From the NCBI RefSeq assembly GCF_002265875.1, contig NZ_NPFA01000021.1:1-34069 (forward strand): a stretch of 34,069 nucleotides of DNA. Direction: 5' to 3'. This document shows positions 8,230 through 16,194 of this stretch, one piece after another. How positions within the stretch are numbered: the first letter of the stretch is position 1; every line of letters begins with the position of its first letter. The notes beneath the pieces are model-generated. The model was not told where the DNA came from, searched no databases, and worked only from the letters and a program-made list of their open reading frames with translations. This stretch comes from Marinococcus halophilus. GTDB taxonomy: Bacteria; Bacillota; Bacilli; Bacillales; Marinococcaceae. The translations under genes and the position numbers were made by a program.

Positions 8230-8835
8230 TCATTCCAAATGTGTGATCCGGTTGATGTATTGAATAGAAGCACGGTCTTTTCGAAAGTGAATCCGGGATA
8301 CTCCTGTATTGTCGATACGCATGGAACGCTGGAGCGATACCCAGTTGTCTTTGGCCAATAAATACATAAAAAAGATGGTAATGAAGCCCCCGTGCGAAAC
8401 AACTGCAACCTGGTCCTTCTCTTTCCATTCTTCTGTCAGCTTATGATATAACCAGGCACACCGTGCTGTCAGGTCGTTTTTTGTTTCCGCCCCTTCCACT
8501 TCGGCGGTTAAAAGGTCTCGTCCAATGAGGTCCGGAAATTCGTTTTGAATAACCTCTCTTGCTTTTCCCTCGAGCACGCCTAAATGTACTTCACGAAGCC
8601 GCTCATCGGTGGATATGTCCACCTGCTGAAAGTCTGCCAGGGCCGCTGCAGTGCCAGATGCCCTCATTAAATCACTTGCAATTACAGCGTCGAACTGAAC
8701 CTCGCGAAAGTAACTGCCCAGCGCTTCTGCCTGCGTTTGGCCATGCCGGGTTAATGGATAATCCATCGATCCCTGCAGCACTTGGGCGTAGTTTCCTTCT
8801 GATTCCCCGTGGCGGATAAAATAAACATCGGGCAT
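8230..8835 (-). CDS. histidine phosphatase family protein
   Basis: The 201-aa protein has the phosphoglycerate-mutase-like fold: RHG at residues 8-10 carries the phospho-accepting H9, a probable acid E82 lies in LREVHLGVLEG, and the second histidine is H148 in VVSHGG. Related Bacillus proteins are broad-specificity phosphatases (PhoE/GpmB-like); the substrate is unknown. The ATG at 8835 shares one base with the stop of the 63-aa gene (TAATG) and has GGAAGGA upstream, so translation is probably coupled. A longer frame to 8871 is unlikely because of that overlap. It is the last gene of a four-gene operon. Confidence 0.88.
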   Translation of the reverse strand: MPDVYFIRHGESEGNYAQVLQGSMDYPLTRHGQTQAEALGSYFREVQFDAVIASDLMRASGTAAALADFQQVDISTDERLREVHLGVLEGKAREVIQNEFPDLIGRDLLTAEVEGAETKNDLTARCAWLYHKLTEEWKEKDQVAVVSHGGFITIFFMYLLAKDNWVSLQRSMRIDNTGVSRIHFRKDRASIQYINRITHLE

Positions 8836-9026
8836 TAGTAATCCTTCCAATCCGGCTGAAACTGGCGGCATTTAATCCGCAGCTGCTCCACCATTTCTTC
8901 GAGTCTCTTCATTTCTGATTCGGAGCCTTCTTCAGGATCAATATTGTCCACCATCGTTGAAAGCAGATGCAGACGCTGTTTAATATACTGAAGCTGCTGG
9001 TTTTTATCGTGTATTGGCGTGCTCAT
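8835..9026 (-). CDS. 63-aa charged helical protein, SE1561-like
   Basis: A small, highly charged protein predicted to be helical (DKNQQLQYIKQRLHLLSTMV then an acidic stretch). It resembles the short Firmicutes family annotated as SE1561, as far as I can recall; no function is known. The gene is clearly real: the ATG overlaps the MATE stop as ATGA, a GGGGGAG site lies upstream, and its stop overlaps the phosphatase start as TAATG. The arrangement keeps three proteins translationally linked. Confidence 0.75.
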   Translation of the reverse strand: MSTPIHDKNQQLQYIKQRLHLLSTMVDNIDPEEGSESEMKRLEEMVEQLRIKCRQFQPDWKDY

Positions 9027-10396
9027 GACGCTCCCCCTTTTTTCTTTTCTTCTTTAAATATATCAATACGGTTCCAGCCGCCAAATATATAATAGCTAGC
9101 CGAAATCACAGCGCTGATCACAAAGCTGGCGCCTATACCAAGTGCGATGCCGTTTTCCCCTATTCTTTCGGAGAAGAACCATGCAAGTGGAAAACGCAGC
9201 ACCCAGAAGGAAATGATATTGAGGGCAAGTACTTGGATCATAGCCCCGGAACTGCGTACAATACCGTTCAACACGAAATTTATTCCTAAAAACGGGTAAA
9301 AGAATGCGACAATCTGCAGGTACGTTTTACCATACTGAATGGTCGCTTCGTCATTTACAAACAGCCCCATTAAAAACTCGGCCAGTAAAAAGACGGCTGT
9401 GCTCATGGTAATCGAGACTATTAAAATTAAAATCAATGCATTCTTCGCAATAGAGCTGATCCGGTCCCAGCGGTTAGCCCCAATATTCTGCCCTGCCATA
9501 CTTGTGATGGCAGAACCAAGCGTGGTAGCCGGAAGCATAATCAGACTGTCCAGCCGCTGGGCTGCCCCGTACCCGGAGAGCACCACGGCGCCAAACGAGG
9601 TGACCACTGTCATAATCGCAAGCTGGCCTCCAGAGATCGCCATCATTGATAGGCCCGCCGGAAGTCCGAGCTTCATAATGCGCTGGAATTCTGCTTTCTC
9701 CGGGATGCTCGGCACAGCAAACGGCAGGCCCTTCACGAGAATCATGTAAACGATTCCGAACACAAATGCGCTCCCCTGGGAAATAACCGTCGCAATTGCT
9801 GCTCCCTGGATCCCCATATCAAAACCCGAAATAAACAGCGGATCGAGGAAAATATTCAGCCCTACAGCGAGCATGATGAAGCGCAGCGGTGTCTTGCTGT
9901 CGCCGACCGCACGCAGGACAGTGCCTATAAAATTATAGCCAAACAAAAAGACAATACCAATAAAATTAATGCGTAAGTATATGACTGCACTTTCCAGGAT
10001 GTCCGGCGGCGTCCCCATCCACGTTAAAACGGTGGGCGCTGCAAAAAAACCTATCGCTCCAAGAATAATTGCAAGCGTTCCTAAAACCGAGACAAAAGCA
10101 TTCAGGGACCGTTTTAAGCCCTCATCATCGTCAGCCCCGACCCTCTGGGAAAGCACTGTTAATGTTGCACTGTTAATGCCTATAATAAAAGACAGCACAG
10201 AAAACAAAATGGTGGACGCCAGGGAAACTGCCCCCAGGGCCTCTGCTCCGATTAAATTACCGACCCACAGGCTGTCTACGATTTGGTAGGAGCTTTGAAG
10301 CAGATTCCCAATGAAAATTGGAAAGGCGAATATCACCATTTTTTTCATGATACTGCCTTCCGTGAAATCTAACTGGTTACGTCCGGCGTTTGCCAT
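9023..10396 (-). CDS. MATE-family efflux transporter
   Basis: A 457-aa protein with about twelve membrane segments in two similar halves, as in MATE proteins. Typical features include PIFIGNLLQSSYQIVDSLWV near the N-terminus and the repeat LGLPAGLSMMAISGGQLAIM in the second half. MATE carriers expel drugs or cationic metabolites using Na+ or H+ gradients; in a salt- or alkali-adapted host Na+ coupling is plausible but not shown. The ATG at 10396 follows TTGGAGAG. It lies 39 nt after osmC and overlaps the 63-aa gene by 4 nt. Confidence 0.93.
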   Translation of the reverse strand: MANAGRNQLDFTEGSIMKKMVIFAFPIFIGNLLQSSYQIVDSLWVGNLIGAEALGAVSLASTILFSVLSFIIGINSATLTVLSQRVGADDDEGLKRSLNAFVSVLGTLAIILGAIGFFAAPTVLTWMGTPPDILESAVIYLRINFIGIVFLFGYNFIGTVLRAVGDSKTPLRFIMLAVGLNIFLDPLFISGFDMGIQGAAIATVISQGSAFVFGIVYMILVKGLPFAVPSIPEKAEFQRIMKLGLPAGLSMMAISGGQLAIMTVVTSFGAVVLSGYGAAQRLDSLIMLPATTLGSAITSMAGQNIGANRWDRISSIAKNALILILIVSITMSTAVFLLAEFLMGLFVNDEATIQYGKTYLQIVAFFYPFLGINFVLNGIVRSSGAMIQVLALNIISFWVLRFPLAWFFSERIGENGIALGIGASFVISAVISASYYIFGGWNRIDIFKEEKKKGGAS

Positions 10397-10435
10397 ACTT
10401 TTCTCTCCAATTCTCTTCCAAGACCTTCCGCACTG

Positions 10436-10822
10436 CTAGTTGGAAAGAAGTTCGAATGTTTCTGTAATCGCAATGCTGTCTTTTACTGACTGAACCATCG
10501 AACAGTTTTTCTTTGTCCATTCCATATTCTTTTCCATTTGGGCTTCCGTTACGTTTTCTGCCTTTACGGTAAAGTGCAGATGAACAGCAGTTATTTTATT
10601 TGCCTGCTTTTCATCCCTTTCCACTTCCGCTTCAATTTGGATATCATGCACTGTCTGATGCCGTTTGTTCATAATTTTCCGCAGCACTCCTCCGCTGCAT
10701 ACAGCAATCGAAGAAGTCATAAGCTGAAAAGGACGGAAGCCATACTCTTCCTCCCCGGACACAGAGAGTTCTCCGTAGTCTGTTTTTGTTTGAAATCCGC
10801 CGTCGGTCATCGAAAACTTCAT
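10436..10822 (-). CDS. OsmC-family protein (peroxide/thiol stress)
   Basis: The 128-aa protein matches OsmC/Ohr-type folds and keeps two cysteines at the expected places: C42 in SSIAVCSGGV and C107 in KKNCSMVQSV. OsmC/Ohr proteins reduce organic hydroperoxides; the YhfA-like subgroup is less well defined, so peroxidase activity is only probable. ATG at 10822 is preferred over the GTG three codons upstream because GAGG lies 8 nt before it. It is the first gene of the operon with MATE, the 63-aa protein and the phosphatase. Confidence 0.85.
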   Translation of the reverse strand: MKFSMTDGGFQTKTDYGELSVSGEEEYGFRPFQLMTSSIAVCSGGVLRKIMNKRHQTVHDIQIEAEVERDEKQANKITAVHLHFTVKAENVTEAQMEKNMEWTKKNCSMVQSVKDSIAITETFELLSN

Positions 10823-10958
10823 CCTGCTCACCTCTTCAATAGTATCCTTCGTGTTGTATCTTATCTAAATCCAAGCCTATTTCCAAACAAAAGGTATTAT
10901 ATCAAAAACTGAGGGATTTTGTGCAGAGACCCAAAGACCCCGGGGTGATTTATTCATG

Positions 10959-10988
10959 AAAAAAGCAGCTGCTATAATAGCAGCTGCT
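10959..10988 (-). terminator. terminator after the VLRF1-like gene
   Basis: Minus strand: an 11-bp perfect stem AGCAGCTGCTA / TAGCAGCTGCT with a 3-nt loop, followed by TTTTTT, just past the stop at 11002. Confidence 0.9.
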
Positions 10989-11001
10989 GCAGTCATACTG
11001 T

Positions 11002-11802
11002 TTAGCGCACGTTTTCAGGATAGATTTCGTTTAAGATTTCATGCGTCGGCGTAGAAATCAAGTTTTTATTAATGACTTCTTTCACTCTTTCACCCATGTT
11101 TTCTTCCAAATCTTTAGCGTATTCTTTATCACCGATAATGTACGCCGTATCAAGACCGCGATTTTTCATCTGTTTGTTGATGACAGGCGCAAGGCTCTTG
11201 TACCAGCGGTGGCGGTTTTCTTCAAAGCGCTTTTGCACTTTGTCCACCTGGGTGGAGCCTGCGGCAGTACGGTCAGCTGATGCTGTACCTTTGTATTCCT
11301 GCCAGTCCTCGCTGTCCACATCCCAGTGGAACTGCATTTCTTCGCGGATTACACCCATGGAAGTATCGATCAGATAAACGTCCTGTTTGTTCGTAAGAAG
11401 AATTGCAGTTGGCGGGAAAGTTTTCTCGAGCTTTTCCAGCTGCTCGGTCTGCGGTGTTGGTTCCCACATAACTTCTGTTTCCACCGGCACCTGGAAAATG
11501 TCCGATTCCCAGGTGGAGCCGTCACCAGAAGCGAAAATGATAATACTTTTCTGCAATTCATCGCGGTGATCTTCAATGTATTTTTCAATATCATCGGTAA
11601 TTTTTTTGATCGCGTTTTTTTCATCTTTCGTTTCGCTCTTATCTGCATATTGCTTTAAGCCATTGACAGCCTTTTTGTATTTAATTTTCCATTCTTCGCT
11701 AGGCTGTCCGCCTTCGCCAATATCTGTGTTCAAATAAAAGGAAACAAAACCGTATTCATCCTCTTTATTTTTTAACTGCTTTAAATTGTTTGTAATTCCC
11801 AT
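11002..11802 (-). CDS. VLRF1/baeRF-type release-factor-like protein
   Basis: The 266-aa protein resembles the bacterial relatives of archaeo-eukaryotic release factor eRF1 (VLRF1/baeRF families). It has an N-terminal domain opening with VSFYLNTD, a central RNase H-like domain (about 130-215), and a C-terminal domain (about 215-266) with TAYIIGDKEYAKDL. In eRF1 the central domain carries a GGQ loop followed by RF...R; here the corresponding place reads AGSTQ (181-185) then KRFEENRHRWYK, so the glutamine survives but the double glycine does not. Such proteins are thought to act in ribosome rescue or translational stress, by inference. The ATG at 11802 has AAAGGGG upstream. It is a single-gene unit. 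Confidence 0.65.
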   Translation of the reverse strand: MGITNNLKQLKNKEDEYGFVSFYLNTDIGEGGQPSEEWKIKYKKAVNGLKQYADKSETKDEKNAIKKITDDIEKYIEDHRDELQKSIIIFASGDGSTWESDIFQVPVETEVMWEPTPQTEQLEKLEKTFPPTAILLTNKQDVYLIDTSMGVIREEMQFHWDVDSEDWQEYKGTASADRTAAGSTQVDKVQKRFEENRHRWYKSLAPVINKQMKNRGLDTAYIIGDKEYAKDLEENMGERVKEVINKNLISTPTHEILNEIYPENVR

Positions 11803-11915
11803 TGTCTGTTGCCCCTTTCCGTGACTGTGTTAACTGTTCTATTATCATTCTATATGATGTATTTCCTTCGTAAGGCCAAGGTAAACGTCAAATGCAGTAA
11901 TAATTTCAAACCACT

Positions 11916-11946
11916 AAAAAAAGCAGGTTCAAATGAAAGAACCTGC
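11916..11946 (-). terminator. terminator after the membrane-anchored coiled-coil gene
   Basis: Minus strand: GCAGGTTC pairs with GAACCTGC across an 8-nt loop, followed by seven T, within 10 nt of the stop. Confidence 0.88.
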
Positions 11947-11952
11947 CCTTTA

Positions 11953-12381
11953 TTATGAAGAAGAATGCGTATCTTCAGCTTGCTGCAGCTGGCCTGCATT
12001 ACTGTTAGAAGAACTGCTTTCGATCGCTGTACTTTCTTCTTTTAATTCTTTTAATTCACCCGTAGTTTCAAGCGTGGTTGTTTTTGCTTTCATCAGAGTT
12101 TCTTTTAAACTGTTCACCCGGTTGACGATCTCCTGGATATCTGTGCTTGCCGACTGAAGCAGCTCCGAATAATAATTCGAGGTTTCCCTTAACGTGGAAA
12201 TAATCGATTCTCTATTTTCTGAAAGAAACTGCGACGTGTCATTCAATGTGGAAGCTGTCTGCTTCGTGCCGCCAACAATAGGAGAACGGGTTTTACGGGT
12301 GCTGAGTAATACAATAACGGAGACAACGCCCCCAAGGATTAAACCAATTTTAAGTGCTGTGTTTCCATTTTCCTCTGCCAT
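11953..12381 (-). CDS. YtxH-like membrane-anchored coiled-coil protein
   Basis: The 142-aa protein has one N-terminal membrane helix (about 9-27, ALKIGLILGGVVSVIVLLST), a long helical region likely to form a coiled coil (about 45-115), and a Ser/Glu-rich tail. This layout is that of YtxH-like/DUF948-type Bacillus envelope or general-stress proteins; no enzymatic motif is present and the function is unknown. ATG at 12381 is chosen over the GTG directly before it because AAGGA then lies 9 nt upstream. It is monocistronic and divergent from the FbpB-like gene. Confidence 0.6.
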   Translation of the reverse strand: MAEENGNTALKIGLILGGVVSVIVLLSTRKTRSPIVGGTKQTASTLNDTSQFLSENRESIISTLRETSNYYSELLQSASTDIQEIVNRVNSLKETLMKAKTTTLETTGELKELKEESTAIESSSSNSNAGQLQQAEDTHSSS

Positions 12382-12526
12382 CACTATCCATCCTTTCGGC
12401 TCTACATATATTAATACCTATACCACATTTTACATGAATTTATTCTTTTTTACTTTATCTTATCAAAAAAAATCTACCTTTCGGAAAAAGAATGTACTTT
12501 TCACCATATTTTCAAAATTTAATGGG

Positions 12527-12554
12527 TTGTCAAACGCGTGATATAGGGTAAACT
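12527..12554 (+). promoter_or_regulatory. candidate sigma-A promoter of the FbpB-like gene
   Basis: TTGTCA, 16 nt, TAAACT, followed by a leader of about 37 nt to the ATG. I see no Fur-type TGATAAT inverted repeat around it. Confidence 0.45.
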
Positions 12555-12597
12555 AGTGGTCAGCAGGAGTATAACAGAAGGAAAGGAAGATGTTGGC

Positions 12598-12759
12598 ATG
12601 AGAAAACCACAGAGACTTTCATTTGATGACTTAATGGAAGCAAACAAAAATGAACTCAAAAGCAACAAGCAGGCACTTGATTCCATAGACCGCAAGCTTG
12701 ATGAAAAGAAATCCAAAGAAGTATACGTCCGTCCGGCCACTAAAAAACGAGCCAACTAA
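12598..12759 (+). CDS. FbpB-family small basic protein
   Basis: The 53-aa lysine/arginine-rich protein begins MRKPQRLSFDDLMEANKNEL, matching the FbpB family motif MRK...SFEELI.ENK.E. In B. subtilis FbpB is a Fur-controlled peptide that helps the sRNA FsrA silence iron-rich proteins during iron starvation. ATG at 12598 has AAAGGA upstream; an upstream in-frame ATG has no site. No Fur box is visible, so iron control is not established. A ferritin-like gene lies convergently just downstream. The family call rests on a short motif. Confidence 0.72.
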   Translation: MRKPQRLSFDDLMEANKNELKSNKQALDSIDRKLDEKKSKEVYVRPATKKRAN

Positions 12760-12868
12760 AATCGCTGCAGGAATGGCAGTCATCCGGGTATTTTCATGCC
12801 ATCCTTATATAATCTAATTATTTTTTGAAAATTCCGTCATTAGTGGCGGCTACTGTATATCCCTAACA

Positions 12869-12898
12869 TAAAAAAACCGCCTCCCGGCGGCTTTTTTA
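12869..12898 (-). terminator. bidirectional terminator between the FbpB-like and ferritin-like genes
   Basis: CCGCC-tccc-GGCGG flanked by an A-run on one side and a T-run on the other; it can stop the minus-strand ferritin-like gene and the plus-strand FbpB-like transcript. Confidence 0.85.
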
Positions 12899-12907
12899 TA
12901 CTCTATT

Positions 12908-13357
12908 TTACAGATCGGAGCCTTCAAGAATGCGTTCAATTTCTTCTTTATGACCGGTCTCATCAGAAATGAGGTCTTCAAGTTTGTTTTGAAGCTCGAT
13001 CATGTTCAGTTCTTCTGCCTGCTGGGCACGTTTAGTATAGCGCTCAATTGTGTCTGCTTCAGAATCACGGGCAGCTTCAAGCATTTCGCGAACCTGGAAC
13101 GTCTGCTTAATATCAGCAGGTTTTGTAGTCGGCGTGCCGCCAAGCGTACGAATTTTGGAAGCAATGTATTGAGCGTGGCCCTGCTCGTCACCGATTTCAT
13201 CTTCAAACAATGGTCTGAGCATAGGTGTGTGAATGCCGGAAACCACAGCTGCGTAGTTTGTATACATAATAGCTGCTGCATATTCGTGTGCTAAGTCGAC
13301 GTTAAGTCCATCGATTAATTCCTGTACTTTAGGATCGTTTTCTCTTACGCGTTCCAT
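12908..13357 (-). CDS. ferritin-like / bacterioferritin-type protein
   Basis: A 149-aa helical protein with a complete set of di-iron ligands in the ferritin order: E25, E58-x2-H61, E100, E133-x2-H136. This supports a four-helix bundle able to oxidise and perhaps store iron. Length fits bacterioferritin or ferritin-like-domain proteins rather than classical Dps. The ATG at 13357 has AGGAGG upstream. It is monocistronic and lies next to an FbpB-like gene and two methionine sulfoxide reductase genes, consistent with iron and oxidant management. Whether it forms a 24-mer shell is unknown. Confidence 0.85.
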   Translation of the reverse strand: MERVRENDPKVQELIDGLNVDLAHEYAAAIMYTNYAAVVSGIHTPMLRPLFEDEIGDEQGHAQYIASKIRTLGGTPTTKPADIKQTFQVREMLEAARDSEADTIERYTKRAQQAEELNMIELQNKLEDLISDETGHKEEIERILEGSDL

Positions 13358-13461
13358 GAATAAATTCCTCCTGTCGTCTGTTTAGTGCAATTGATGTTTT
13401 CTCATAGTTGTAACCTTCCAAAGTATATTTTACCCTTTTTCAGGCTGAAAAAACCTCTTTT

Positions 13462-13905
13462 TTATTTGAACAGGTACAGATATTCACTGTAACCCTGCTC
13501 TTCAAGCTCATTGACCGGGATAAATTTAAGAGCAGCCGAATTGATACAATACCGTAAGCCTGTTGGTTCAGGGCCATCCGGAAATACGTGCCCAAGGTGG
13601 GAATCTGCTTCATCGCTGCGGACTTCTGTTCTTCTCATCCCTAAAGAATCATCAAAGTTTTCTTTAACTTCACTTTCCTTTAAAGGCATGGTAAAGCTTG
13701 GCCAACCACAGTTGGAGTCAAATTTATCCTTTGAACTAAACAGAGGCTCTCCGGAGACAACGTCTACATACAGACCTTCTTCTTTATGATTCCAGTATTC
13801 ATTTTCAAACGGACGCTCAGTGGCATCGTTTTGAGTCACTTCATACTGCATTGGGGTTAAACGCTGCTTCAGTTCTTCTGTACTGTATTTTTTATTGGTG
13901 CTCAT
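13462..13905 (-). CDS. msrB: peptide-methionine (R)-S-oxide reductase MsrB
   Basis: Repairs the R epimer of methionine sulfoxide in proteins. With ATG at 13905 it has 147 aa; catalytic C120 lies in [11 protein letters not shown] and the probable resolving C66 in DSNCGWPSF. The two CxxC zinc motifs found in some MsrB proteins are absent. The start is chosen because GGAG lies 8 nt upstream; a GTG three codons earlier is less well placed. The start overlaps the end of msrA by 14 nt, so the two are coupled. Confidence 0.95.
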   Translation of the reverse strand: MSTNKKYSTEELKQRLTPMQYEVTQNDATERPFENEYWNHKEEGLYVDVVSGEPLFSSKDKFDSNCGWPSFTMPLKESEVKENFDDSLGMRRTEVRSDEADSHLGHVFPDGPEPTGLRYCINSAALKFIPVNELEEQGYSEYLYLFK

Positions 13906-14443
13906 TCTGCTCACTCCAGTAATTGTTTATAAATCCTTCACGGCCGGAGCCCTTCCGGTACATCATATAATGAAAACGATTTTTATGATGATAATCCTGA
14001 TGATATTCCTCGGCCGGATAAAACACCCCGGCTTCCCTGATTCTTGTTACCACAGGTTTTTCAAACGGACCGTTCTCATCAAGCTCCTGCTTTGAAGCTT
14101 CTGCCAGCCGGTGTTGTTCTTCATCGTGGTAAAAAATATTTGTCGTGTACGATTCCCCGCGGTCATTAAACTGACCACCCGGATCTGTAGGGTCAATCTG
14201 GCGCCAAAATATTTCGAGCAGCCGTTCATACGACACCACCGATGGGTCGTATTTCATCTGGATAGCTTCTACGTGCCCGGTAGTTTCTGAACATACTTCC
14301 CGGTACGTCGGGTTTTCTGTATGCCCGCCGGTATATCCCGACATAATATCGTAGACTCCTTCCTGCTGTTCAAAGGGACCTACCATACACCAAAAACACC
14401 CTCCGGCAAAGGTGGCAAGCTTCATGTTTTGTTCTTCTGCCAT
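13892..14443 (-). CDS. msrA: peptide-methionine (S)-S-oxide reductase MsrA
   Basis: Repairs the S epimer of methionine sulfoxide. The 183-aa protein carries the signature GGCFWC with catalytic C16 (and C19) near the N-terminus, GYTGG soon after, and [16 protein letters not shown] in the middle, as in the family. ATG at 14443 has GGGGTG 6 nt upstream; a GTG three codons earlier overlaps that site. It forms an operon with msrB, which gives stereochemically complete repair. Confidence 0.95.
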   Translation of the reverse strand: MAEEQNMKLATFAGGCFWCMVGPFEQQEGVYDIMSGYTGGHTENPTYREVCSETTGHVEAIQMKYDPSVVSYERLLEIFWRQIDPTDPGGQFNDRGESYTTNIFYHDEEQHRLAEASKQELDENGPFEKPVVTRIREAGVFYPAEEYHQDYHHKNRFHYMMYRKGSGREGFINNYWSEQNEHQ

Positions 14444-14549
14444 GTTATTCACCCCAATCTCTCAAGTACCGCTGATTATAACATTTCTTCATACGATTTT
14501 CTGTCAATGTGCTCACCCCGGACCTTCCTCCGGTAATTTCATTCAATAA

Positions 14550-14578
14550 GAAAAGGCCAGCTTTCCAGCAGGCCTTTT
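14550..14578 (-). terminator. terminator after the DJ-1/PfpI gene
   Basis: AAAAGGCC pairs with GGCCTTTT across a 12-nt loop, four bases past the stop on the minus strand. Confidence 0.75.
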
Positions 14579-14581
14579 CGC

Positions 14582-15094
14582 TTAATTTGCTAGTTGTTTC
14601 AAGGATTCACGGTTAAAGGCCGGGATATCATCAGGCTCACGGCTTGTAACCAGGTTGTTGCATACGACTACTTCTTCATCATGAAGCTTTGCCTTCGCGT
14701 ATTCCATGTCCGTCTGAATGGATTTGAAGCCTGTGGCGTTACGGCCTTCCAGTGCTTTTGCTGTAATAAGCAGCTGTGGACCGTGGCAGATCGCAAATAC
14801 GGGCTTATCATGATCCATAAAGTATTTGGCAAAATCTACGAAACGCTGATCGCCACGAAGCTGATCCGGAGAAAATCCTCCCGGAATAAAAAGTGCATCA
14901 AAATCTTCCGGCTTCACATCTTCAATAGAAGCGTCAACGGTTACCTTCGCTTCTCCCTGTTTACCGGTAACTGTTTTGCCTTTTTCATTTTCGATTACGG
15001 TCAGTTCATGACCTTCTTTTTCGAATGCTTCTTTCGGGTCTGTGAATTCCACATCCTCAAAAAGATCTGTAAGGACTACGGCTATTTTACTCAT
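14582..15094 (-). CDS. DJ-1/PfpI family protein
   Basis: The 170-aa protein has the flavodoxin-like DJ-1/PfpI fold with the nucleophile elbow AICHGPQLL (C103-H104), an upstream acidic residue in LFEDVEF, and IPGGFSPDQLR. Bacillus relatives (for example the YraA/GSP18 type) are stress proteins proposed to be proteases or deglycases; the activity is disputed for the family. Of two adjacent ATG codons I prefer 15094, 7 nt after AAAGGTG. It is monocistronic. Confidence 0.88.
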   Translation of the reverse strand: MSKIAVVLTDLFEDVEFTDPKEAFEKEGHELTVIENEKGKTVTGKQGEAKVTVDASIEDVKPEDFDALFIPGGFSPDQLRGDQRFVDFAKYFMDHDKPVFAICHGPQLLITAKALEGRNATGFKSIQTDMEYAKAKLHDEEVVVCNNLVTSREPDDIPAFNRESLKQLAN

Positions 15095-15161
15095 CATACA
15101 TCACCTTTCCTGGATATAATCTTTGGTCACACAATTAAGTTTACCCAAGTCCCAGCTCATT

Positions 15162-16178
15162 CTAAACCTGGCGGCTGCTTATTTTAAACCGGTTGGCAAT
15201 TCTTCTCATTGAAGCAGCCTTTTCTTCAAATGACGGGGTAAATCCCACAGTCATAATTTCTTCAGCGCCATAAGCTTTTTCAAGCCATTTAAGCTTTTCT
15301 TCCACCTGGTCTGTCGTTCCGACCGCGTTGTGGTACCGGTTTTTTTGAAACATATCTTTTTCTTCATCCATGTACGTAACGTCTTTAATCATTTCATACG
15401 AGGGTATACCGAGCAGACCGAGGCCCTTAGCGGTTACTGAAGAAACGTAATCCCCCACAGCCCTCCATTCTTCCGCCTGCTGTTCGGACTCTGCTGCAAG
15501 GGCCCAGACCGCCAGCATAAAATAGGGAGCAGGACAGATGTCTGACGGCTGAAAATGCTCATGGTAGTAATCCGCTGCCTGAAAGCCTTCATCTGGATTA
15601 ATAAAGTGGGCAAAGCAGAACGGCAGTCCGTTTTCCGCCGCTGTTTTAGCGCTGTCCCGGCTGGAGCCGAGAATCCAGACTGCCGGCTTCACCTCAGCAC
15701 GTGGCGTCACCGGAGCATAGTCGTACAGCCCTTCGTATTTATTTCCTTCCGGGGACAAAAAAGTAAGCAGTTCTTTCAGCTGGCCGGGATACCTGGCGGC
15801 ATTTCTTGATCCCCCTTCATGTAAGGCCCGGGTAACGTTTGGCATAGCTCCCGGCGCCCTGCCGAGGCCCAGGTCAATACGGTCTTTGTACAGAGAAGCC
15901 AGCACTTCAAATACTTCAGCCACTTTAAACGCGCTATAGTGCGGAAGCAGCACTGCACCCGATCCAATTTTCATACGTGTGGTGCGGGCGGCCAGATGGG
16001 CAATTAATACTTCCGGAGCACTTCCGGCTATATGCTTTGTGCCGTGATGCTCAGAGACCCAGAATCGGTGGTATCCGAGTTCTTCAGCAATCCTGGCATA
16101 CTCCCCGGTCCAGGCTAATGTGTTTTCCGGCGTTTCTCCATAAGGCATGATGGATTGGTCAAGTATACTCAGTTTCAT
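15162..16178 (-). CDS. LLM-class (luciferase-like) flavin-dependent oxidoreductase
   Basis: The 338-aa protein begins MKLSILDQSIMPYGETPE and carries ELGYHRFWVSEHHG and RIDLGLGRAPGA, features of the bacterial luciferase-like family that uses reduced flavin (MsnO8-like subgroup). The substrate is not known for most members. ATG at 16178 has AAGGGG upstream; the 16 extra codons of the longer frame overlap rnhA. It lies 16 nt after rnhA with no terminator between, so the two are probably co-transcribed. Confidence 0.88.
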   Translation of the reverse strand: MKLSILDQSIMPYGETPENTLAWTGEYARIAEELGYHRFWVSEHHGTKHIAGSAPEVLIAHLAARTTRMKIGSGAVLLPHYSAFKVAEVFEVLASLYKDRIDLGLGRAPGAMPNVTRALHEGGSRNAARYPGQLKELLTFLSPEGNKYEGLYDYAPVTPRAEVKPAVWILGSSRDSAKTAAENGLPFCFAHFINPDEGFQAADYYHEHFQPSDICPAPYFMLAVWALAAESEQQAEEWRAVGDYVSSVTAKGLGLLGIPSYEMIKDVTYMDEEKDMFQKNRYHNAVGTTDQVEEKLKWLEKAYGAEEIMTVGFTPSFEEKAASMRRIANRFKISSRQV

Positions 16179-16194
16179 AATTCCCCTTCTTTCT

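Noticed and set aside
11704-11712. GGQ tripeptide near the N-terminus of the VLRF1-like protein as the catalytic loop
   Set aside because: It lies at residues 31-33 in the N-terminal domain. The family's loop is in the central domain, where AGSTQ is found.
13425-13460. Terminator after msrB
   Set aside because: An inverted repeat (TTTTTCA...TGAAAAA) exists, but it is AT-rich with a 3-nt loop and no following T-run on the minus strand.
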